Part shown: positions 18,547-25,635 of the stretch, one piece after another
Layout of the letters: the number at the start of each line of letters is the position of its first letter
How positions within the stretch are numbered: position 1 is the first letter of the stretch
Source of the DNA: Lactifluus volemus
Lineage: Eukaryota; Basidiomycota; Agaricomycetes; Russulales; Russulaceae
Direction: 5' to 3'
Assembly: GCA_022376515.1 (NCBI GenBank)
Contig: WTXI01000438.1
Location: forward strand, 1-25,635
Length of the DNA stretch: 25,635 bases
Translations under genes and position numbers: made by a program
Notes under the pieces: model-generated
Told to the model about the DNA's origin: nothing
The model's input: only the letters and a program-made list of their open reading frames with translations
The model's database searches: none

Positions 18547-19260
18547 CTTGAGCATCCCAAACAAACTGATCCGTCGAAGATAAATATGGTCATTTACTAG
18601 TACGCGGGCGGACGTCCGGCACCAGCACCGGAACCGGTGCCCGTGGATGCCAGAGCCAGCCAGCTGAGACTCTCACCTGAGAGACTTACTCACGAATGAT
18701 AGGCACGTCGGGGCCCTTGAAACTTGAACCGAACCACCACTATGGCGGGTTTTTTCCAACACCAGGCAAGGGTGCCAGTGAGCGACACATCGCTCTCAGG
18801 CTCGAACACCACGGCTCGCTACCAGCAACTACTAGTTCAGTCTAGTCGCTGCCATACATACACGATTAACCATGAGACTTGAAGAGCTTATAGATGATCT
18901 AAAGTGTGGATTATACCCACCATCCATGCTATCCTGCATACCACACAGTCACGGCATAAGATGTTACTAGTACTACTACTACAACGGCCAAAGAACTACC
19001 CAGCCTAAGCAGTAGAACACAACATGAGTCCCACACTGTCCCCAACCCGGAATGTGCGTAACCAAGGCAGTGTTGGGATAGGACTTCCTGACTGGGGTAG
19101 TGGGGTCCCGATCTGAAAAAAAAATTCTGACATGTAAAAATGTTTGTGTAACCTGATGAGGCTGAGCTTGATTGTGTTCTGAAGGCAAATTAGGTGGCAA
19201 GCGAAAGCGCGCCTCGCGATCATCGATCAACTTTGGGAGGGTACTACCATGAGACTCGTC
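18547..19260. other. No gene seen; GGCACC-rich upstream region
   Basis: GGCACC/GGTGCC occurs again at 18618, 18636 and 18770. Elsewhere I see only stops and short frames. A minus-strand frame across 18979-19404 is an Arg/Gly-rich translation of pyrimidine-rich DNA and is not supported as a gene. Confidence 0.4.
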
Positions 19261-19560
19261 ATGACCCCGACGAGTGACGAAGTCGCTTCCCTCCCTCCCG
19301 TTCCTTCCTGTCGCCGCTTCACCCCGTCTCGCTCTCCTCTCTGTCACCGTGCCCTGCTCTCTATCGCTGCGCCCGCGTCCAACCCGCCTCTCTGTTGTCC
19401 CCATCGCTTGTCATGGACGAGCTGTCACCCTCCCCGGGCTTCCCGCGCCTCTGTAAGCATGGTTCCATGCTAGTGTGTTGAGATTTTTTTTTTTGACTTC
19501 TTACACTGACATTTCTTTGATTTTCCTTTCCTCTCTTTCGTCCCCTGCGTCTGCATCCAA
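19261..19560 (+). other. Pyrimidine-rich tract
   Basis: Strongly C+T-biased plus strand (CTCCCTCCCGTTCCTTCCTG, CTCGCTCTCCTCTCTGTCAC) ending near a T9 run at 19484-19492. The open frames across it in both strands are low-complexity by-products of this bias. Confidence 0.7.
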
Positions 19561-20550
19561 TGGCCTCGTGTGACGTGTGACGTGTCCACGCAGCTGGTCC
19601 CTGCATTGACGGTCTATGGCGTCTCGGTTGCCCAGGCATCGCTGTTGCGGTTGTTTGAACACCTGACGCCAGTGACTGGCACTAACGTGTGGTCCCCGAA
19701 CCGTCGCCCTTAAGTGCAGCGTCACACTGCCCGCCCCAATGCCTCCCTGACACCTCCCTCCTCACTGCTGTCCCTGCGCCTCTCTGCCGACATGCATAGT
19801 ACCCATCCTTCACGGATTGGTGCAAAGGCCCCCCAAATCGTACATCACAACCCCTTGGCCCTCGTTCCGTGGCCAGAAATATACTCCACCACTCAAGAAT
19901 GTTTCCCCACTACAATGAAACCACTGCTTCAAGTTATGCCTCCAGGTCGTCCTTGTATGCCGCCTCAGAAGCCTTCAGCGGCCAGAGCACCATCTATCTA
20001 CTGCCGAACACCCCTCTCACATCTAGGCGTGCACACGAGTCCGTCGCCGAGTCTGACACCTGCAGCAACCCAACAGCCAGTGATCTGGCAACTGTGCTTA
20101 TGAATCGCCACTCGTACGTAGGGATGAAATCGTGGAGCCCGTTTCAACCTTGGTTTCAACGGGTCACCCTCTCTGTTCTCCCCTCAAGGCCCTCACCCAA
20201 GTCCCCCCTCCTCTGATGCGCTCCCTTGGTGCCCCCTGCATGTGCCACTCCGGCACTCCCTTGGTGAAAAATCCCAGGCCTTAAATTCCTCATATCAGTA
20301 GTACGTCACTGGCAGTTCGGATGTAGCTGTATTGACAGAATTGTATATTGTAATTAAAAGGTTGTGTGTCGCGCGTACAGTATTAAGTTAGTAGTGAGAC
20401 TTACATCCCGAACCCTTGTGCACCCTTGTGCGTAACATGCATTTTCTTCCTCGGTCCACTGACCCGGTCCAGCGTGCTAAGCAAGGCTGATAGACTCTCC
20501 TGATACTACGCAGGAATAAAACGCTTTCCCAAAAAAAAGGAATGTTAGTT
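19561..20550. other. Unassigned; possible Ser/Pro-rich coding remnant
   Basis: A plus-strand frame at 19869-20216 (about 115 residues, Ser/Thr-rich) looks more protein-like than its surroundings, and the overlapping frame at 19714-20103 is Pro-rich. Neither has a recognisable domain, splice sites that extend it, or a promoter. CTCCCTTGGTG is repeated at 20220 and 20257. Confidence 0.3.
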
Positions 20551-20554
20551 ACCC

Positions 20555-20622
20555 GCGTTGTAGTCCTACTATCAATGACAAGCTTTTGAAAAAGCTTGTC
20601 ATTGATAGTAGGACTACAACGC
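20555..20622. repeat. Perfect 33-bp inverted repeat (hairpin) with 2-base loop
   Basis: 20555-20587 (GCGTTGTAGTCCTACTATCA...) is exactly the reverse complement of 20590-20622, with GA between. A transcript would fold into an uninterrupted 33-bp stem. There is no obvious terminator context; a T-poor, A/T-mixed sequence follows. Confidence 0.95.
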
Positions 20623-21947
20623 ATATTTATACTACAGTGGGTGGACCATATGTATACATGTAACAAACTGTGATTGGTTATATATTCCGTGGACTACGGA
20701 GTGCGTCATGGGATGGATGAATGTGTGAAGTACAGAATAAGGATGACGATGAATCAGAGTTCAAGTTGAGACTCCGCTGATGTCGGAGCTGTATCTCCAA
20801 CAATAGGAAGCTGGATCTGGGTGGGACCGGGATTTGAAGGCACACCGGTACTGTCGTCTGAAAAAAGACACCCTACGGGATGGTCATCCTCTATAATGAT
20901 AAGTGTAACAAAGTGGCTCACAGGATTAGATGTTGACTCTGAGGTCGTGTGTGATGTCAGGGATGTCAAAACCATGAGCAAAGGCCAAGGCCAAGGCTGC
21001 CCGCTCAGGCTTGCAAGCGGGGCCAAGTCGCGGGAGTTGTGTTGATGGTAATCTGCTTCCTTTTTTTTTACCCCCTCCCTTTTCACCACCACTTCGCATC
21101 TGTCACGGCCACCGCTCACCCCATCTCCTTTGTCCCCTCTGCGCCTCCACGCCATTTTCACCTCCCCTTCACCTATGTTACCTCCCCTCCTTTGTCGCTC
21201 CATCATCTCTGTCGCTTCGTTTTTCTCCATCGCCTCCTCCGACCCTCGCGTCACCTGCCCTCTTCTCTCTGTCATCTCTGTCGCCTCCCTCGCACCCTTG
21301 CTCCTGCCACCATGGGCTCGCCCTTGCCATCGCAGTCCTTGCCATGGTGTCGCCGCTGAGGGAACCATCCTCTCTGCTGCCACCCCTTGGCTTGATTGTG
21401 CTGCTATTGACTCCTCACTGGCCCCCCTCCCCCCATGTGGTCTGTCTTCGTTGCTGACACATCCCAGCCCTTCCTCATGTGCTGCCTTCCAACTCACAGA
21501 GCCCCTCCCCAAGCCTAAGTAGGTCTACACAATGCTACAGGGCCTACATAGGCTATGTAGAAGCTGAGCCTTTGTATAGAAAAAGCTGTTTTGTGGTGAT
21601 AAAAAAACTGAGCTTTGCAGTGGGCAGTGTGATGGTTAGAGCAGAGATGAGGGAGAGAGGGGGGCAGATGAAGGCACACGCGAGGAGCTTTTGAGAACAG
21701 TGGGTGATTTTTCTATTCCAGTAACACGGGGAGAAAGGGAAGGTGAAACATGTAGCTAGCGAGGCAAAGTAACGTGGTGAAAGGGCCAAGCGGGAGGGTT
21801 GTGGTGCACTGAGTGTTTCAGTGGCGCGCGGTGGCGCTTGCCTCGGTCGTGTTTACATCAAGGGTGTTGGGGAAAAATATGTGGTGAGAAAAGTGTATGG
21901 ACGAAAGCGGTAGTCTTGGCGTTGCGGTTGCGCTCCCAGGCTACCTT
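20623..21947. other. Pyrimidine-rich tract and unassigned DNA; doubtful minus-strand frame
   Basis: Between about 21055 and 21480 the plus strand is again C+T-rich (CTCTGTCGCCTCC-like phrases). On the minus strand a 252-residue frame crosses it (21512 to 20754). Its first two-thirds is biased Arg/Gly/Glu sequence, but its end (LIIIEDDHPVGCLFSDDSTG and QLPIVGDTAPTSAE) is not low-complexity and could be the last exon of a gene. A short palindrome CTACATAGGCTATGTAG lies near 21544. Confidence 0.3.
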
Positions 21948-22271
21948 ACAGCACCCTCATCCGTACTCCAACATCTTCCCCACGCGAATAACCCCGAGTT
22001 TTGAACCACCTGCTTCGCAATACGGTGACGCATTGGCGCTCACTTAACTTTACGAGTAGTGTCTCACCGGGAAGAAAAAAAGTCGTGCACTGCAAGCAAC
22101 TTGAAAGGAGGTATAACTTGGTACATCATGATATTACACTGCATCCGAGGATTATGTACTAGTAGGCTGCCAGTGATCAATAGGGGGTAAAGGAGAAAGT
22201 AAATAAATAAATAAAAGAAAAGCAGCTAGCCGAGAAAGGTGGAGAAGGGTGAAATATAGCATTACATCGTA

Positions 22272-23261
22272 TCATGTGGCAAAAACATCAAGAAACGGGA
22301 ACTCGAGACCGGACATAGACTCGGGCTCGGTAAGTTGCGACGCTGGAGAACATGTCTGTGAATCTGGCGCTTCACGGTTGAGGACTGTCACAATTGAGGC
22401 AAGGGTGCTTCCTTGAGTTCGAGTGGCGCGTCGTCGAGGAGCCTTTCCGTGACGCTTTTGAAGATGAACCTCCAGTTTGCGCTTTCCAATATATGTGTAA
22501 TCACAGCCAGGGTAATCGCAATTCTTCTTCTCCGAGTGACAATCCTCTTCGTGACGTTTGAGAGCCTTTGGGGCGTGAAATCCGGCATCGCACTTGGGGC
22601 ACAAAACCTTCGGGGGTGGCCGGATTCGCTTCACCACACGCTGTTTTAGTGCAATGGGGGATGCTGCCGGGGCGTGTTGCTGAACCTGAGCCATAGGCTG
22701 AGAATGAGATAGATTATGGTGCACCGGCAGCGCCATGGCGCCATGGCGCAATTCTGGCATTATGCCAGCGCCGACCGAGTTGGTTCCCGATGAGGATCCT
22801 TCCGCGGTAGGAGTGACGCCGTGATTTCCGGATGCTTCGAGGGTGAGATTGGATAGGTCGCTCGGAGATGGCGAGTCAACTAAAGGTCTATGACCAGGGA
22901 CACTGGAGGGAGGGGTTCTTCCAGGCTGGTTCTGACCGTCGCAGGGCATACCAATAGTCTGGTATGGACCAGCATTGAAGGATGCTGCAGTAAATTCCGA
23001 GGGATGAATGTGAACAGGAGGTCGGTCATGAGGACTTGGGTGTTGCTGTGGTGCGTTCATCATGTTAACGTCGTGATAGGTGAATGGTGCTTCACCCACC
23101 TCCGGGGGAAACATCTTGCAGCTTGTGCTGTTTTCCGTCCCGGGTGCGTCCTGGGAAAGTTGCTCAAGAATGAGATGCATTTTGTGGAAAGAGATCCACT
23201 GGTATCTGTCAAGATCAGCGATGATTTGTGCAACGGAAAAGCTCACATTATGAGACTCCAT
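22272..23261 (-). CDS. C2H2 zinc-finger protein, copy 5 (only full-length copy)
   Basis: A single frame of 329 residues runs from ATG 23261, a start position shared with copies 1 and 4. Residues about 1-60 (VSFSVAQIIADLDRYQW...FHKMHLILEQLSQD) are helical and amphipathic. About 60-215 is Pro/Ser/Gln-rich and probably disordered (PQQHPSPHDRPPVHIHPS, MAQVQQHAPAAS). Finger 1 is CPKC...HEEDCH (221-242; C-x2-C-x12-H-x4-H). Finger 2 is CDYPGC...HLQKRH (248-271; C-x4-C-x12-H-x4-H). A basic tail GKAPRRRATRTQ, which could serve nuclear import, and an acidic end ESMSGLEFPFLDVFAT follow. The family expectation is a nuclear nucleic-acid-binding regulator. No intron is needed. It stays in frame because it lacks the 4-base segment that breaks copy 3. 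Confidence 0.85.
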   Translation of the reverse strand: MESHNVSFSVAQIIADLDRYQWISFHKMHLILEQLSQDAPGTENSTSCKMFPPEVGEAPFTYHDVNMMNAPQQHPSPHDRPPVHIHPSEFTAASFNAGPYQTIGMPCDGQNQPGRTPPSSVPGHRPLVDSPSPSDLSNLTLEASGNHGVTPTAEGSSSGTNSVGAGIMPELRHGAMALPVHHNLSHSQPMAQVQQHAPAASPIALKQRVVKRIRPPPKVLCPKCDAGFHAPKALKRHEEDCHSEKKNCDYPGCDYTYIGKRKLEVHLQKRHGKAPRRRATRTQGSTLASIVTVLNREAPDSQTCSPASQLTEPESMSGLEFPFLDVFAT

Positions 23262-23314
23262 AAGTTTTTCCAAGGCAAAGCCCTAGTCGAGAATATGGGG
23301 CGTATTTCTCCAGA

Positions 23315-23416
23315 TATTTATATTCTTGACCTTTGGCACCCATTCCTGAGAGAATACGAGACATTGAGTTTCGACGTACGGCACCCAAGCTACGTTTAAC
23401 TTCATTGGGGGGTGCC
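23315..23416 (-). promoter_or_regulatory. Promoter of zinc-finger copy 5
   Basis: TATAAATA on the minus strand (23315-23322) lies about 55-60 bp above the ATG. GGCACCC at 23335 and 23380 and GGGTGCC at 23410 repeat the arrangement above copy 4, including the inverted pair. Conservation in a duplicated promoter suggests a real binding site. Confidence 0.5.
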
Positions 23417-23420
23417 AAAA

Positions 23421-23940
23421 GTTGACGAGCCATGGCCGGCATGACTGCAGCGAGCGCGTTCGTGTGCAAGACGTACGTCACGCGTCCGATATTTTTCCGA
23501 CAAGTCCGAAGGTCCTGGCGTCCCAAGCTAGCTGATCCATAGTTTCTTGATTCTCGGACAGGATTTGATCGAGGTCTTTAAGATGAGCCTTCGCGTGTTG
23601 ATACGTTGATGCATTGATGATGATCGACGTGAAATGTTATCGAATCTGGCATGCAACTCGGACCGACAGCCACAGCGCAGGCAATCACTGTACGCAAGTT
23701 TGTCCCTCTGACTAACCTCCCTGCCGCCCACCTCCTCCCCAGACTCCACCACCGTCTCTACCATACTCAAGCCTGGCCTACACCCAGGCCAAGCCTTCTC
23801 TCTCTCCTTCAGACAGACAGCTGCTCCTTATACAGGAACCTCAAAATACAGATAGTCTGAGCACCGCAACATCGCTCACTCCCCGAGTTCACCCACGCCG
23901 AACATCTCACAAACACGACCGCCCCGCGCTCCCTCCCACA
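23421..23940. other. Possible coding remnant on the minus strand, otherwise unassigned
   Basis: Between about 23630 and 23475 one minus-strand frame reads as a charged helical segment (AKAHLKDLDQILSENQETMD, then QLAWDARTFGLVGKISDA) before a TGA. It has the composition of a real protein but no ATG or clear splice sites. It could be an exon of a gene whose other parts I cannot see, or a relic. Confidence 0.3.
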
Positions 23941-23982
23941 CAACCACTGCGAACCACACACCATCAGCATCAACGACGCGAG

Positions 23983-24552
23983 GCCAAAGCCACAGCAATC
24001 GACACATGGGCCAACCGCTGGCAAAGCAGCAATTGCTGCTCACAAACCTACATTGCCCTCCCCACCCCCACCCCCCAAACGACAAACTCCTGCCTGTAAT
24101 CCAAGGGTCGAAAGGTCACGGGAAGGCGATCTTCATCACCCTTGTCAGGCTCATCACAGGTCACGCCTTCATCGGGTCAAGTTCCGACCTTCCTATGAAC
24201 TGCCCCTGTGGGGCACCTGCGCAAACCGTCGAACACGTCGTCTCGGCCTACCCGCTTTACCCCGATGCCCGACGCGACATCCTCCATCCAGTTGATCACG
24301 ACCTCTCGCTGCCCATCCTGTTGAGCACAGCCAGGGAGGGAGGGCCATGAGCCTCTTCACGAAGTCAACTCGCGCCTGCATGCTCCCAAGACAGATCAAC
24401 AACCCCCACAGGAGCAGTGTGATCCTCTGTACACTGCCCATCCGCTCCCTCACAACCACGAATCCGTCGAGTACTTCGCTACGCTCCTTACCGCCCGGGC
24501 CGCCTTTACAATCCACTGCGTCTCTGTCATAGCCACATGTTGCGGAATATAA
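23983..24552 (+). pseudogene. LINE (non-LTR) reverse-transcriptase protein, C-terminal relic
   Basis: In three frames the plus strand gives the end of a fungal LINE ORF2: EAKATAIDTWANRWQ (about 23980-24025), then LVRLITGHAFIGSS, CPCGAPAQTVEHVV...YPLYPDARRDIL, HPVDHDLSLPILLST (24145-24335), then HEPLHEVNSRLHAPKTDQ (24346-). The C-x-CG...H...C zinc motif has lost its last Cys (AYPLY for the expected CPLY). Frame changes fall in a C-rich run near 24060 and after AREGGP at 24350, so it is dead. The A-rich tail TATAAATGCAG...AAATAAAAAGG ends near 24587. Confidence 0.75.
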
Positions 24553-24587
24553 ATGCAGATTTTTATAAATAAAAAGGCTGGACATGG

Positions 24588-25198
24588 TGTATGGTGTTCT
24601 GTGTGCGATAGTAGTATGAGGGTCGTCGATGTCGTACGCTTCTCGACCTCTACCATGCAAGGTCCATCCACCGACTCTAAGGGATCTGGTCGCTGCCAGC
24701 TGGGCTTCGGCGCCCTCCCTCTGGTCCAGATCTTACTTTTGACTCGCTAGTCGAGCACAATTCCTTCCTCTTCCCGTATACACCCTAAAGTCTCTTTCTT
24801 CCTTCTTCGATAACTCCGAGCCTTTTTTTCATTGGCCCGAAATTCAAGAACAATTATCGGTACACTATACAAGACTTCCAGGCTATGACAGGATGGCATC
24901 GCCCGATCAGTGGGGCAATACCGAACTCATTCGCCGACGTCGCTAACCACATCGATGAGTGAAAAAGTTTCGTCGCCCTTTGTCACCACGTCATTTAGCT
25001 TCGCCTGGGAAGTAGGGGAGGCTACCCGGTGGTTCAAGCCTAATACTTTTACGAAAAGGTTCGCGCCGCCCCGTTGTGCCAACCATCACCACCCTTCGCA
25101 TCTTAGCCGCAGGACGGCCCTATCGGGACTGGGGCCAAATCTGGCTCGACGACTCCCGCCAGGGCCCCAACTACTGAGCCCTCACCCACCTACCCTCC
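24588..25198. other. Unassigned DNA between two LINE relics
   Basis: No recognisable coding region. Some plus-strand phrases before 25199 may belong to the next LINE relic, but the frame is broken. Confidence 0.4.
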
Positions 25199-25275
25199 GG
25201 GCAACCCCCGACTTCACGCTAGGAATCACGGGAGCATCCCAGCCTGTTTTTGCACTGCGTACAACAATACAGTAG
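25199..25275 (+). mobile_element. Short LINE C-terminal relic
   Basis: CCCCCGACTTCACGCTAGGA and CAGCCTGTTTTTGCACT match 16612-16660 (CCCCCGACTTCATGCTGGGA, TGGCCTGTTTTCTGCATT) at the DNA level. Translation gives ATPDFTLGITGASQPVFALR, the PDF-LGT-x-x-G phrase near the end of fungal LINE proteins. Only the last about 25 codons remain. Confidence 0.5.
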
Positions 25276-25635
25276 TTACGTGGGCTGACAACGTGCTGAT
25301 ATCCCGGCCCGCAATGGCATGAATCAGACTGTCTGCAAACTCCAACTGGGCCACTCAAAGCGGAGGTTACCGTCAATGCTGTCAACAGCGGTCTGGACCA
25401 TATGAGCTGGATGGGATCGTGTTATTGCTTTTCATTGGTAAGAATAGCTTACAGTACATGTGCCTTTGTATATATACATTCCGATGCCGTCTGGATATCG
25501 GAATTTGTACCAATACACCAGGAGGTCTATGAATCCACACTCTTTGGGCTTACCCTTTTTTTGAATCCGCATTTCTATGGCGCAGCATGCTACAAAAAGA
25601 CAAAGACGTGCTGTACTACTAAGGTTATTGGCCGG
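25276..25635. other. Right end of the window, no gene seen
   Basis: A Cys-containing minus-strand frame (25385-25182) has only a TTG start and overlaps the LINE relic. A small inverted repeat (CCGATGCC...ATATCGG, about 25480-25502) is the only other structure. Confidence 0.4.

Larger units (their letters stand above)
21948..23420. repeat. Zinc-finger repeat unit 5 (B-type coding region)
   Basis: It starts near TTACAGCACCCTCATCCGTA, matching GTTAAGCACCCTTACCTGTA of unit 3 but with about 35 extra bases (GCGAATAACCCC...). The GCAAGCAACTTGAAAGGAGG and AAAT blocks follow, then the coding part and a GGCACCC promoter. It lacks the LINE tail found at the left of units 3 and 4. Confidence 0.85.

Noticed and set aside
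21130..21522. Several overlapping plus-strand frames of 70-148 residues
   Set aside because: They are all by-products of the pyrimidine-rich tract: three frames are open at once with Pro/Ser/Leu-rich translations.
25025..25050. GGTTCAAGCC, resembling a tRNA T-loop
   Set aside because: No matching acceptor stem, D-arm or anticodon stem can be built around it. GGGTTCGAGTC near 13617 was dropped for the same reason, as it lies in the kinase coding region.
25182..25385. Cys-containing frame that could be a small secreted protein
   Set aside because: It begins with TTG rather than ATG, has no promoter features and overlaps a LINE relic on the other strand.
1..25635. CRISPR arrays, bacterial operons, rRNA genes
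   Set aside because: No spaced direct repeats, Shine-Dalgarno-led gene chains or rRNA sequence are visible. Introns and retroelements show a fungal nuclear origin.

Overview
The window looks like a gene-poor, repeat-rich accessory segment of a filamentous fungus, most likely a basidiomycete (Agaricomycete). The signs are short introns of 51-57 bp with GTxxGT donors and CTAAC/CTGAC branch sites, CT-rich TATA promoters, a Ty1/copia element with an AVHVDD reverse-transcriptase motif, non-LTR (LINE) 3' ends, and a Crinkler-type effector gene fused to a protein kinase. No species is claimed.

Layout. (1) Positions 3-4004 hold the protease-integrase-RT-RNase H part of a copia polyprotein. It is open throughout, cut only by the window edge, and followed by a polypurine tract and a probable short 3' LTR. 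(2) About 77 bp past the LTR, in convergent orientation, is a tiny two-exon gene for a 52-residue predicted secreted protein (4559 to 4345, minus strand). (3) From 4680 to 7640 I recognise no gene. (4) From 7646 to 23420, five paralogous copies of a two-finger C2H2 zinc-finger gene lie on the minus strand, each with shared 3' flanks and most with shared promoters. Only the last copy (22272-23261) is open from the conserved start to the end. Copies 2, 3 and 4 carry frameshifts. Copy 1 is a diverged paralogue with an intact finger region. A diverged direct repeat and a promoter relic between 8341 and 9380 suggest at least one further decayed copy.

(5) Between copies 2 and 3, on the plus strand, is a four-exon gene (11812-13988). 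It has two ubiquitin-like Crinkler-type N-terminal domains, a PD-(D/E)XK-nuclease-like domain with the central Glu replaced, and a protein kinase with HGD and DFD motifs. Comparison of flanks suggests that this gene and a copia gag fragment (14600-14860) sit inside a LINE-derived spacer that is still uninterrupted between copies 3 and 4. (6) Between copies 4 and 5 are pyrimidine-rich tracts and a perfect 33-bp hairpin (20555-20622). (7) The right end carries further LINE C-terminal relics (23983-24552, 25199-25275).

The main story is a locally duplicating zinc-finger family whose copies are mosaic. Coding regions group 2 with 4 and 3 with 5, while upstream flanks group 2 with 3 and 4 with 5. 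This implies unequal crossing-over or gene conversion in a transposon-rich block that also hosts an effector-like kinase and a secreted-peptide gene. All calls are from reading the sequence; no database search was run.
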